DNA from: Sorangium cellulosum
Lineage (GTDB): Bacteria; Myxococcota_A; Polyangia; Polyangiales; Polyangiaceae
Length of the DNA: 64,000 nt
Reading direction: 5' to 3'
Assembly: GCF_002950945.1 (NCBI RefSeq)
Contig: NZ_CP012673.1
Span: 11,794,501 to 11,858,500, forward strand
Shown here: in pieces, positions 11,775 through 19,792 of the stretch
Numbering within the stretch: position 1 is the first letter of the stretch
Layout of the letters: the number at the start of each line of letters is the position of its first letter
The notes under the pieces: generated by a model
Seen by the model: the letters and a program-made list of their open reading frames with translations, nothing else
Database searches by the model: none
Told to the model about the DNA's origin: nothing
Made by a program: the position numbers and the translations under genes

Positions 11775-13159
11775 CCCTCGCCGTCGAGCCGCTCGAGGTC
11801 CATCGCCTCGTCGGTCAGCGCCGCGAGCTCGCGGTTGAACGTCGGCATGACCAGGCCCGACTCCGTCTTCTTGATCTCGGTGACCGTGGTGCGCCCACCG
11901 GACGACGGGTCTGCCTCGAACTGGTAGCCCGCCACGTCGTCCACCTCGAGGTAGTCGTTCTCTTCGTAGCCGTACTTGCGCTGCATCTCGGCCCGCCGGG
12001 GATGCGCTCCGAGCTTCATGAAGTTGTTGATCTGCTGGCAGAAGTTCTCGCTGTGCGTCGTGATCCAGACGAAGAGCCCCTTCCGGACGAGTCGCACGAT
12101 GACCTGCGCCAGCAGGCGCTGGAGCCTCGGATGGAGGTGCGCTTCGGGCTCCTCGATGATGAGCACGCGGTAGCCAATCACATGACGGAGCGTGACGACC
12201 ACCGGGGCTAGCTCGGTGACGAGCGACGACGAGAGCTCCATCGGCAGTGCGGGCTCGCCCTCGGTGTGCTCGTAGACCACCTCATGAAGGCTGCCGCCAG
12301 ATCGCAGCGCGAGCCGGCCGCCCATCGCTCGCTCGAGGAGGGACGCCTCCATAGGGAAGGCACCCTGTTCAGGCCGAAGACCGACGAGCATGTCGATGAA
12401 GTCGATGGCCGGCTGGGTCAGGTCGGGCGCGGGCGGCCGAGCGGCGCCCGTCTTGATGAGGCGGTCTCTGACGAGCTGCTGCGCGAGGCTGCGGTAGAGG
12501 AGCATGAACCCCGTCCGCGACGCGGGGAGGAACACAGGACGGTCGTGAAAGGGTGCGAGCGGTTCTCCGGCACCGACACCGCCCACGACGTACGCCATCG
12601 CCACAAGATCGAGGAAGGAAGCTCCGGGAGCCTCCTGGGACCCGGGGATCCACCAGTTCAGGCTGGGAAGGTGATCTGGACCGACCATCGTCAGCGAGGT
12701 GAGAGGCCGTCCCTGATGCTGGATGGGTCCCCAGAGGAGCGAGGTCTCCTTGGCGAGGGCGACGTCCCGCAGCTCGATCTTGCCAACCTTGAAGCCCGGC
12801 CGGTTGAACGTCCTCTCGGCGAGCGCGGCGCCATGCTCTCGCAGCGTCTCGTTGACGATCTGCACAAGGTCCGCATGGATCGGGGGAGTGATCCTGAATT
12901 CTGGCTCCTGCTCGCGGCGCGCGAAGCGTTCCTCGATCCAGGCGGCGCAGCGCTGGTAGGCGACCCCCCGCGCGACGGGCATCTCCTCCGTCAGCGACAG
13001 CAACCCCCAGAGCAGCGAGGCGAGGTAGGTCTTGCCGGTGTTGTTCCCGCCCACGAAGAGGAGCAACGGCCGGACTTCGATCTCCGCGCGGGCGATGCGG
13101 CCGAGGTCCCGACGAGGAGCTTCCAGGGGGGCTGCATGCGGATGCGACGCTTGTGCCAT
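11771..13159 (-). CDS. ABC-type AAA ATPase (AAA_15/AAA_21, OLD/RecF-like)
   Basis: 462 aa with a split SMC/RecF-type ATPase fold. Walker A GGNNTGKT is at 37-44, an ABC signature-like ELSSS at 308-312, Walker B VLIIEEPEAHLHP at 332-344 and an H-loop TTHS at 367-370. The insert between the motifs is about 260 residues. There is no TOPRIM domain, which distinguishes it from classical OLD nucleases. Known relatives occur in defence modules where the ATPase senses an invader and licenses a partner effector (Septu PtuA and PARIS AriA have this general build). ATG 13159 was chosen because frame upstream runs through non-coding 44-bp repeats. It is coupled to the PD-(D/E)XK-like gene downstream. Confidence 0.82.
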   Translation of the reverse strand: MAQASHPHAAPLEAPRRDLGRIARAEIEVRPLLLFVGGNNTGKTYLASLLWGLLSLTEEMPVARGVAYQRCAAWIEERFARREQEPEFRITPPIHADLVQIVNETLREHGAALAERTFNRPGFKVGKIELRDVALAKETSLLWGPIQHQGRPLTSLTMVGPDHLPSLNWWIPGSQEAPGASFLDLVAMAYVVGGVGAGEPLAPFHDRPVFLPASRTGFMLLYRSLAQQLVRDRLIKTGAARPPAPDLTQPAIDFIDMLVGLRPEQGAFPMEASLLERAMGGRLALRSGGSLHEVVYEHTEGEPALPMELSSSLVTELAPVVVTLRHVIGYRVLIIEEPEAHLHPRLQRLLAQVIVRLVRKGLFVWITTHSENFCQQINNFMKLGAHPRRAEMQRKYGYEENDYLEVDDVAGYQFEADPSSGGRTTVTEIKKTESGLVMPTFNRELAALTDEAMDLERLDGEG

Positions 13160-13240
13160 GTCCGGATCGCCGAGACCACATTCCCGCTTGGAGACTGGCG
13201 GCACCGCACCGGCTCGGCTGGACCCCCTTCGCAGCTCCCC

Positions 13241-13398
13241 CTCGGCCACCTCCGCCGGGGGTCGAACCCCCCTCGCCCCTCCCTCTCGGCCACCTCCGCC
13301 GGGGGTCGAACCCCCCTCGCCCCTCCCCCTCGGCCACCTCCGCCGGGGGTCGAACCCCCCTCGCCCCTCCCCCTCGGCCACCTCCGCCGGGGGTCGAC
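13241..13398. repeat. 44-bp tandem repeat array in the leader of the ATPase gene
   Basis: Three full 44-bp units start at 13241, 13285 and 13329, with a partial fourth at 13373-13398 and a degenerate echo at 13418-13440. Each unit carries a G5/C5 hairpin around TCGAA. The unit length is not a multiple of three and all frames are read through, so it is not protein coding. It sits 80-240 bp upstream of the ATPase ATG, in the expected promoter/5' leader. Confidence 0.88.
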
Positions 13399-13470
13399 CG
13401 CGAGCCGATCGGGCAGCTGGCCACCTCGGCCGGGGGCCTAGAACACCGATCACGTTGAGGAACGAGAGAT

Positions 13471-13551
13471 GAACCGCCAAGACGCCAAGGGCGCCAAGGG
13501 CGCCAAGATATTTTCTTCTCCTTCTTGGCGTCCTTGGCGCCTTGGCGGTTC
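13471..13551. repeat. CGCCAAG hairpin element
   Basis: The left arm 13471-13507 begins GAACCGCCAAG and is built of CGCCAAG-containing nonamers. The right arm 13524-13551 is its inverted copy (28 bp, two mismatches), around an AT-rich loop. The left arm has one extra nonamer. Similar CGCCAAG palindromes are dispersed in many bacterial genomes (general knowledge, not checked). It lies downstream of the CPBP protease gene and upstream of the ATPase array, so it may also end protease transcription. With the 44-bp array it fills most of the gene-free 13160-13593 stretch. Confidence 0.85.
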
Positions 13552-13593
13552 GAAAATCTGCTCGTTTCAGACGGGTTCAACCCGTTTGTCGCT

Positions 13594-14202
13594 CTAGAGC
13601 GTCGGCTGCTGCTCCGCGTCGTCCGGATCGTGGTCGCGCAGGTAGCTCAGGTTCACCGCGTTCACGACGGCGTGCGCCAGGAAAGGGCCGACGAGCGAAC
13701 CCGTCGCGGCGAAGATGGCGCCGAGGCCGAGGCCGACGACCAAGGCCCAGGCGACCCAGACCCAGCGGCTCGGGCCGCGCATCTGGTGCGCCAGGCCGAA
13801 GAGGAGCGCGCTCAAGGGGACGCCGAGGAGCGGCGTCAGCAGGCCACGGAAGAGGAGCTCCTCGCCCAGACTCGAAAGGCCGGCGAGCAGGAGTACCTGG
13901 GAAAGGGAGAGGTCACGCGCGACCGGACGGAGCTCGGCGTGCAGACGCCGCGCCCACGTGAACCGGGCCACGGCAATGCGGGTCATCAGGACCACGACGG
14001 CCGCAAGCGTGAAGCCAAGCACGGCGCTCGACAGGAGCGCGGCCCAGAGCGGCAGGCGGAGCCAGGGGCTCGGGTGGATCCAGGGGGCTCCATCCCGCAG
14101 GACCAGCGCCAGCGACGTCGCGAGCACCGCAAGGACGAGATAGCCGGACGCAGCCCGCAGCGTCGCGTCGGCTCGACCGGTCCGCGGCCATCGCGAAGCC
14201 AT
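13594..14202 (-). CDS. CPBP-family intramembrane glutamic protease (CAAX/Abi)
   Basis: 202-aa integral membrane protein with about six hydrophobic segments. The catalytic motifs of the Abi/CAAX family are all present: EELLFRG (E114, E115, R119), a histidine in LLFGLAHQ (H139) and HAVVN (H177, N181). Family members cleave prenylated proteins or, in bacteria, act in bacteriocin immunity and membrane-protein regulation; the substrate here is unknown. Its start lies only 92 bp from purQ, which is divergent, so the two share a promoter region. Confidence 0.88.
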   Translation of the reverse strand: MASRWPRTGRADATLRAASGYLVLAVLATSLALVLRDGAPWIHPSPWLRLPLWAALLSSAVLGFTLAAVVVLMTRIAVARFTWARRLHAELRPVARDLSLSQVLLLAGLSSLGEELLFRGLLTPLLGVPLSALLFGLAHQMRGPSRWVWVAWALVVGLGLGAIFAATGSLVGPFLAHAVVNAVNLSYLRDHDPDDAEQQPTL

Positions 14203-14294
14203 GCCACATCATGGCACGCCGACCGGGGGCGGTGAAGCAGAGCGCGCCGTCAGGACCCCTGGCCGAGCGCCGGCAATCGGGCTACGTCGACGCC

Positions 14295-15017
14295 ATGCAC
14301 GCGACCGTGGTCATCTTTCCGGGCTCCAACGCCGATGCCGAAATGATCCATACGCTCCGCGACGTGCTGCAAGTCCGCACGTCGACCGCCTGGCACCGCG
14401 ACGCCGAGCTCCCCGCAGGCACCGACCTCGTCGCGATCCCCGGCGGGTTCTCCTACGGAGACTACCTGCGCTGCGGCGCCATCGCCCGCACGAGCCCCAT
14501 CGTCCCCGCAATCCGGCGGCACGCGGAGCGCGGCGGCCTGGTGCTCGGCGTCTGCAACGGGTTCCAGATCCTCACCGAGGCCGGGCTGCTCCCCGGAGCC
14601 CTCACCCGCAACGCGCACCTCCGGTTCGAGTGCCGCGACGTCTTCGTGACGCCGCGCGCGGAAGGACCGTTCACGAGCGGCCTGCCCCAGGTGCTCCGCC
14701 TGCCCATCGCCCACGCCGAAGGACGGTACCAGGCCGACCCGGAGACGCTGCGCAAGCTCGTCGAGGAGCGCGCCATCGCCCTCCAGTACTGCAACCGGGA
14801 AGGGCTGGTCGGCGGAGACGCGAACCCCAACGGATCGGCCATGGACATCGCCGGCATCTACGGCGGGCCCCGGCGCAACGTGCTCGGGCTCATGCCCCAC
14901 CCCGAACGGATGAGCGAGCCGTTCCAGGGCTGCGCGGACGGGCGCGCCCTCTTCGACGCCGTGCTGCGGAGCGTGAGGAGCAGCGGCTCGGCGTCCGCCG
15001 CCGCGAGCGCGCCGTGA
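14295..15017 (+). CDS. purQ: Phosphoribosylformylglycinamidine synthase, glutaminase subunit PurQ
   Basis: Glutaminase component of FGAM synthase (purine biosynthesis, step 4), delivering ammonia to PurL. 240 aa, normal for stand-alone PurQ. Class I amidotransferase nucleophile C87 is in GVCNGFQIL, with the catalytic His/Glu in MPHPERM (H202, E204) and the early FPGSNAD motif. The ATG at 14295 gives a canonical N-terminus; in-frame sequence further upstream is not PurQ-like. No purL or purS in this window. The stop overlaps the next gene's GTG. Confidence 0.95.
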   Translation: MHATVVIFPGSNADAEMIHTLRDVLQVRTSTAWHRDAELPAGTDLVAIPGGFSYGDYLRCGAIARTSPIVPAIRRHAERGGLVLGVCNGFQILTEAGLLPGALTRNAHLRFECRDVFVTPRAEGPFTSGLPQVLRLPIAHAEGRYQADPETLRKLVEERAIALQYCNREGLVGGDANPNGSAMDIAGIYGGPRRNVLGLMPHPERMSEPFQGCADGRALFDAVLRSVRSSGSASAAASAP

Positions 15018-15805
15018 ACCAGGGGCCGCAAGGCGCCGCCCGCTGCCGCGTGTGCACCGCGACGCTCACGCCAGGGAGCGACCGCTGCCCGCAGTGCGGC
15101 GCGGATCAGGGCACCGAGAGCTGCCCGCACTGCGGCGCCGTGGCGGGCGTGTCGGCGCACGGCGAGCTGCGCTTCCGGTGCGACGTCTGCGGCGGCCCGC
15201 GCATCCCCGTCGCCAACGCCCGCGTCAAGCGCTCCGGCCGCGAGGCGCCGCTGCTCCAGAAGGCGCGCGCGGCGGCGTCCGCGCGCTCGGTCTGGCGCGC
15301 CGCCGGCGTCGCGGCCAGCGTGCTGCTCGGCTTCGAGCTGCTCCTGCTCGCCGTGCTCCTGCTCCTCTTCAGCGCGAGCGTCGGGCTCTTCACCGCCGGC
15401 CTGCTGACCACGGCGCCGGTCGCCGTCTTCGCGCTCTGGGCGCTGCGCCGGGCCAAGGCGCGGGGCCGGGACATCGCGCCCGCGCTCGACGCCGCCTGGG
15501 TCTCCGTCGCCACCGACGTCGCCCGGCAGGCCGAGCGCCCGCTCACCGCCGGCGCGCTCGCCCGGACCCTCCGCGTCACCGAGCCCCAGGCCGAGGAGCT
15601 GCTCGCGCTGCTCGAGGTCAACGACCTCGTGCGCGGCGCGGTGAGCCCCGCGGACACGGGCGGCGAGCCGAAGCTGCGCATCGGCGACTCGCCGGCGGAA
15701 GAGCTCGCGGCGAGCGCGCTCGCCGCCGAGGAGGAAGCCTTCGCCGCCAGGCAGGCCGAGCGCCTGCCGCAACGGACCGCTCATGTCGACCCCACGAAGC
15801 GCTGA
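15014..15805 (+). CDS. Zinc-ribbon membrane protein of unknown function
   Basis: 263 aa, starting at a GTG overlapping the purQ stop (GTGA). Residues 11-59 hold four CxxC knuckles (C11/14, C25/28, C37/40, C56/59), which fits two zinc ribbons. Two membrane helices follow (about 100-122 and 125-144), then a winged-helix-like soluble region (about 160-215) with LTAGALARTLRVTEPQAEELLALLE, and an acidic Ala/Glu tail. Inference: a metal-binding membrane protein with a regulatory cytosolic domain. It overlaps the methyltransferase gene by 23 bp. Confidence 0.75.
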   Translation: MNQGPQGAARCRVCTATLTPGSDRCPQCGADQGTESCPHCGAVAGVSAHGELRFRCDVCGGPRIPVANARVKRSGREAPLLQKARAAASARSVWRAAGVAASVLLGFELLLLAVLLLLFSASVGLFTAGLLTTAPVAVFALWALRRAKARGRDIAPALDAAWVSVATDVARQAERPLTAGALARTLRVTEPQAEELLALLEVNDLVRGAVSPADTGGEPKLRIGDSPAEELAASALAAEEEAFAARQAERLPQRTAHVDPTKR

Positions 15806-17084
15806 CCCGAAACCGAAGCCGGCCGCCCCGCGGCAGAAGACCCGCGCGGCCAGGCCGGCGCCGCAGGAGCGCCGCGCGCTGACCAACGTCGGCGGCGAGA
15901 CGCTGCTCGAGGGCGACCCGGCGGACGCCGCGCTGCTCGCCCGCGCGCTCGACGTGCCGAGCTCGAGCGCGGCGGAAGAAGCGGCCCGCGCCCACGTGCA
16001 CGGGTTCCACAGCTACCCGGCCCGGATGCACCCGGACACGGCCCGCCGGCTCATCGAGGGGCTCTCCAGGCCGGGCGAGCGCGTGCTCGACCCGTTCTGC
16101 GGCAGCGGCACCGTGCTCGTCGAGGCCCGGCTGGCCGGGCGCGCGGCGATCGGCGTCGACGCCAACCCGCTCGCCGTGCGCCTGGCCCGGCTCAAGGTGC
16201 AGGGCAGCACCCCCGGCGAACGCGAGCGGCTCGTCGCCGGCGCCCGCGAGGTCGCGGCCGCGGCCGACGAGCGCCGCAAGGCGCGCGCCGGCCCGAGCCG
16301 CCGGTACGGCCCCGAGGACGTCGCCCTGTTCGAGCCCCACGTGCTGCTGGAGCTCGACGGGCTCCGCGTCGGCCTCGACCGGCTCGCGGGGCACGGCGCG
16401 GAGGCGCTGCGCGAGGACCTCGAGCTCGTCCTGTCGGCCATCCTCACGAAGCTCAGCCGCCGCACCTCGGACACGTCGGAGCACGAGCTGCCGCGGCGGA
16501 TCGCCGCCGGGTACCCCGCGCGGCTCTTCGTCCGCAAGGCCGAGGAGCTGGCCCAGCGGCTCGAGGGCGTCGCCGCGCCGCTCGCCGCGAGCCCGCCCGC
16601 GCAGGTCGACGAGGGCGACGCCCGCGTGCTCCGGGGCATCGAGCCCGGCTCGGTCCAGCTCGCGGTCACCTCGCCGCCGTACCCGGGCGTCTACGACTAC
16701 CTCGCGCACCACGAGGCGAGGCTGCGGTGGCTGCGGCTCCGGAGCACCCGCTTCGAGCAGGCCGAGATCGGGGCGCGCCGGCACCTCGACCCGCTCGGCG
16801 CCGACGCCGGCCGCACGCGCTGGCGCGAGGAGCTCGGCGGGGTGCTCACCGCGCTCGCGCGTGTCCTCCGGAGCGGCGCGCCGCTCGTGCTGCTGCTCGC
16901 CGACAGCGTGGTGGCCGGCGCCCCGGTGTACGCGGTCGACGTGGTCCGGGCCGCCGCGTCCGGCGCGCGCTTCACGGTCCGCGCGGTCGCGTCCCAGCCG
17001 CGCCCCCACTTCCACCGCCCCACCGCCCGCGCCTTCCAGCGCCGCCCGCGCCACGAGCACGCCATCCTGCTGATCCGCGGCTGA
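15783..17084 (+). CDS. TSPPY-type DNA methyltransferase (orphan)
   Basis: 433 aa, SAM-dependent. HGFHSYPARMHP at about 73-84 precedes the SAM motif DPFCGSGT (103-110), and the catalytic motif TSPPYPGVYDY begins at residue 296. TSPPY is typical of N4-cytosine DNA methyltransferases, and the order (SAM motif first) is the gamma/alpha-like arrangement. A roughly 190-residue insert between them may carry target recognition. No restriction endonuclease gene is adjacent, so it looks like an orphan enzyme. An RNA-modifying role cannot be excluded because Trm11-like enzymes share DPFCGSGT. The start overlaps the previous gene by 23 bp. Confidence 0.8.
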   Translation: MSTPRSADPKPKPAAPRQKTRAARPAPQERRALTNVGGETLLEGDPADAALLARALDVPSSSAAEEAARAHVHGFHSYPARMHPDTARRLIEGLSRPGERVLDPFCGSGTVLVEARLAGRAAIGVDANPLAVRLARLKVQGSTPGERERLVAGAREVAAAADERRKARAGPSRRYGPEDVALFEPHVLLELDGLRVGLDRLAGHGAEALREDLELVLSAILTKLSRRTSDTSEHELPRRIAAGYPARLFVRKAEELAQRLEGVAAPLAASPPAQVDEGDARVLRGIEPGSVQLAVTSPPYPGVYDYLAHHEARLRWLRLRSTRFEQAEIGARRHLDPLGADAGRTRWREELGGVLTALARVLRSGAPLVLLLADSVVAGAPVYAVDVVRAAASGARFTVRAVASQPRPHFHRPTARAFQRRPRHEHAILLIRG

Positions 17085-17194
17085 CCCGCCGAAAATTGCT
17101 CCTCGACGTGGGCCTGTGGCAGGGTGCGCGCGCCTTCGATCCGCTTGCCGGGCGAGCCGCAGCGGCCGCCGGCGGCGCCCCGGGGCGCACCACC

Positions 17195-17536
17195 ATGGCG
17201 AGAGCTCTCCTGGCAGTCCTCCTGTGCAGCACCGTCGCCCTCGGCTGCGGCCGATCGAGCGACGGCCGAGGCAAAGCGGACCTCGACAGCACGGGCGTCG
17301 ACGAGTGCGACAGCGCCCTGGCCGCGATGGCCGCCTGCGCCGGCAAGCTGCCGGCAGAGGCCAGGGGGAGCCACGAGGCCGCCCTCCGGATCGCGCGCGA
17401 CGTGCTCGAGGCCAGGGCGGAGGCGGACGACGAGGCGCTCGAGGGCGAGGCGAAAGCCGAGGCGCGCGCCGCGCTCAAGGCCGCCTGTCGACAGATGAGC
17501 GACGCGGCGGCAGACCGCGCCGCCTGCAGCCTCTGA
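17195..17536 (+). CDS. Small predicted lipoprotein
   Basis: 113 aa. A signal peptide with lipobox-like VALGC ends near residue 18. The mature part is Ala/Glu/Asp-rich, probably helical, with four more cysteines (two in ECDSALAAMAAC, one in KAACRQ, one in AACSL) that could form two disulfides. No family recognised. ATG 17195 was chosen for its signal peptide. Confidence 0.65.
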   Translation: MARALLAVLLCSTVALGCGRSSDGRGKADLDSTGVDECDSALAAMAACAGKLPAEARGSHEAALRIARDVLEARAEADDEALEGEAKAEARAALKAACRQMSDAAADRAACSL

Positions 17537-17573
17537 GCGGTCGGCCCCGCGCCGCACCGCGCCGCGCCGCGCT

Positions 17574-18851
17574 TCAGGCGAAGGCGGGGAGCTCGGGCGG
17601 GTAATGCTGTTGGAGGAACGACGCCCACTGCGGCCGCCGCTCGGGGTGGAACACGTCGCCCGCGAGGATGGTGGTGATGAGCTTGCGCATCGTGGGCCGC
17701 TGGTTCTCCTCGAACAGCGTCTCCCGGAAGTGGCCCCTGTAGAAGCCCTGCACCACGCCCAGGAAGAGGTCGACCGCGTAGCGCACGTCCGCCTCGTAGC
17801 CCACGAACGCGGCGCGCGAGGTGTCGCCGGCGTCGAGCGCGCGGTGGATCGCCGTGGCCGCGAGATCGGCGCCCTTGATGGCGAGGTGCGCGCCCGTCGA
17901 GAAGAGCGGGTCGACGAACCCGCCCGCGTCGCCGACGAAGAGCCAGCCGTCCCCGGTGAGCTGATCGATCCGGTACGAGAAGTCGGCGAGCGCGCCCACC
18001 GGCCGGACGCGCCGCGCGTTCGCGAGGAACTCCCGCGCCCAGCTGCTCTGGGCGACGGTGCGGTCGAAGAGCTCGTCCAGGGTCTCGCCCTTGCCCCGGC
18101 TCCGGATCCAGCTCGATGACACGACCGCGCCGACGCTCGTCACCACGCCGCGGAACGGGATGAACCAGAACCAGCCGTGCTCGAAGATGACGACCTGGAT
18201 GTTGCCCTCGTGCACCCCTTCCTCGCGGGCCGCGCCCTCGTAGTGGGCGAAGAGCGCGGTCTTGTCGAGCTCGGCCACCTGCGCCTTGCGCCGCATCCGC
18301 GAGGCGAGCAGCGTGTCCCGCCCCGTGGCGTCCACGATCACCGGCGCCCGGAGCTCGACGACGTCGCCCGCGGCCGTGCGCTCGCCCGCTGCGACGTCGC
18401 CGGAGCGGGCGACCGGCCGGGCGCGTACGCCGATCGCGCGGGGGCCGTCGAACACCACCTCGACGGCCTCCCACGACTCGCGCACCTCCGCCCCGAGCTC
18501 CGCCGCGTGCCGGAGCAGCAGGAGGTCGAACTCGTCGCGCGGCACCTGGTAGGCGAACTCGAACTTCGGATCGAACGCGTCCGCGAAGCTGTACGTCCGC
18601 GCCCGCCCCGTCGACGAGCACAGGAACCGCGCGCCGTATTTCCGGAGGAACCGCGCGTCGAGCTTCTCGTCGAGCCCGAGCCGCGCGAAGACCTCGCGGG
18701 AGTGCGGCAGCAGCGACTCGCCGATGTGAAAACGAGGGAACCTCTCCCGTTCGAGGACGAGCGCCCGGCGACCGAGCCGGGCCAGCGAGGCGGCCAGCGT
18801 CGATCCGCCCGGTCCGCCGCCGAGGATGATTGCGTCCCAGCGATCCTTCAT
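17574..18851 (-). CDS. FAD-dependent oxidoreductase, flavin-dependent halogenase-like
   Basis: 425 aa. The dinucleotide fold GGGPGG is at 11-16, and ERFPRFHIGESLLP follows as in PltA/PrnA-type enzymes. The halogenase-type motif GWFWFIP is at 226-232, a Lys in RKYGARF (K71) sits where phenolic halogenases carry the catalytic lysine, and a second FAD motif GDAGGFVDPLFSTG follows. Family members halogenate aromatics or act as related hydroxylases and reductases using FADH2. No biosynthetic cluster surrounds the gene, so a halogenated product cannot be named. ATG 18851 was chosen because the FAD fold begins at once; the open frame above is GC-rich leader. A divergent ferredoxin gene may share regulation. 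Confidence 0.8.
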   Translation of the reverse strand: MKDRWDAIILGGGPGGSTLAASLARLGRRALVLERERFPRFHIGESLLPHSREVFARLGLDEKLDARFLRKYGARFLCSSTGRARTYSFADAFDPKFEFAYQVPRDEFDLLLLRHAAELGAEVRESWEAVEVVFDGPRAIGVRARPVARSGDVAAGERTAAGDVVELRAPVIVDATGRDTLLASRMRRKAQVAELDKTALFAHYEGAAREEGVHEGNIQVVIFEHGWFWFIPFRGVVTSVGAVVSSSWIRSRGKGETLDELFDRTVAQSSWAREFLANARRVRPVGALADFSYRIDQLTGDGWLFVGDAGGFVDPLFSTGAHLAIKGADLAATAIHRALDAGDTSRAAFVGYEADVRYAVDLFLGVVQGFYRGHFRETLFEENQRPTMRKLITTILAGDVFHPERRPQWASFLQQHYPPELPAFA

Positions 18852-19047
18852 GAGCTCCTCGTATAGTGCGTCGCCCCGCCCGAGAAAATGCGCTCTCGTC
18901 GCCAGCGCCAGGCGCCGGCGCGCGTCCACAGCGAGCCCGGACGGGAGCGCGCGCGGACAGGAGCGCGCGCGCCCGCGCGGGGCGAGAGCGCTCACCTGCG
19001 CCGGGGCGAGAGCGCGCGCGCGCCCGGGCGTGCACAATGTGGCGGCG
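18852..19047. other. Divergent intergenic region, flavoprotein/ferredoxin
   Basis: 196 bp of extreme GC content between divergent genes. It contains two copies of GGGGCGAGAGCGC (18979-18991 and 19003-19015) with a 24-bp start-to-start spacing. Promoters for both genes should be here, but no consensus boxes were found. Confidence 0.4.
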
Positions 19048-19350
19048 ATGCCCACCGTCGTGTTCGAGGCCAGCGCGCTCGGCCCCGCGGTCGCCGCGGA
19101 GGCTCCCGGCGGCCGGCTCATCGACGTCTGCGACGACACGCGCGCGCCGGTCGCGTCCTCGTGCCGCGCCGCGCGCTGCGCCGCCTGCCGCGTCGAGGTC
19201 GTCGAGGGCGCGCAGCACCTCGAGCCGCCGCTCGAGCACGAGCGCGATCTGCTCGAGCGCCTCGGCGCCCCGCCGCGGCACCGCCTCGCCTGCCAGGCGG
19301 TGCTCCGCGCCGGCCCCGGGCTGGTCCGGGTGCGCGGCGTCGGCGCCTGA
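19048..19350 (+). CDS. [2Fe-2S] ferredoxin
   Basis: 100-aa electron-transfer protein. The plant-type cluster motif C-x4-C-x2-C is present in SSCRAARCAACRV, and the fourth ligand lies in RLACQAV. The length matches a single beta-grasp ferredoxin domain. It faces away from the halogenase-like flavoprotein, and could in principle serve it or another oxygenase, though this is only positional. Confidence 0.88.
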   Translation: MPTVVFEASALGPAVAAEAPGGRLIDVCDDTRAPVASSCRAARCAACRVEVVEGAQHLEPPLEHERDLLERLGAPPRHRLACQAVLRAGPGLVRVRGVGA

Positions 19351-19400
19351 CGCGGCCGCCGAGGCGCGCGCGGCGCTCCCCGCGGCGCTATGGTGTCGCC

Positions 19401-19769
19401 GTGGCAAGCACATCCTGGAGCGCGGCGCTCCTGCTCGCGGCCGCGGGCTGCGGCGCGGGCGTGGGCTCCATCGGGGCCGTCCTCGGCAGAGACAACGACT
19501 CGCAGGTGCTCTACGTGCGCGACGCGCCGCGCGGCCTCGCCGCCGAGCGGGCCGGGATCCTCCCCGGCGACGAGATCGTGATGATCGACGGCGTCTATGT
19601 CCGGGATCTCTCCTCCACCCAGATCCGCGATCGGCTCCGCGGCGCCGTCGGGAGCGCCGTCGAGCTCACCGTCGTCCGCGCGGGCGACGTGCGGCGCATC
19701 CGGCTCGTGCGCGGCGAGCTAAAGGCGCAGGAGGGGATCAAGCCGAAAGAGGAGCAGATCCAGCCTTGA
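19401..19769 (+). CDS. PDZ-domain lipoprotein
   Basis: 122 aa from a GTG. The signal peptide ends in lipobox AAAGC (about residue 17). One PDZ domain spans about 35-105, with the carboxylate-binding region degenerate (DAPRGLAAERAGILPGDEIV). There is no protease domain, so it probably scaffolds or recognises C-termini in the periplasm. The GTG is needed to keep the signal peptide in frame; the nearby ATG at 19390 is in another frame. Confidence 0.78.
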   Translation: MASTSWSAALLLAAAGCGAGVGSIGAVLGRDNDSQVLYVRDAPRGLAAERAGILPGDEIVMIDGVYVRDLSSTQIRDRLRGAVGSAVELTVVRAGDVRRIRLVRGELKAQEGIKPKEEQIQP

Positions 19770-19792
19770 TCAGGGGCCCAGGGGGGCGCTCC

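Noticed and set aside
13241..13398. Possible CRISPR array or tRNA T-arm copies
   Set aside because: Units are head-to-tail with no unique spacers, so not CRISPR. The GGTTCGAC-like core resembles a tRNA T-loop but no acceptor or anticodon arm exists.
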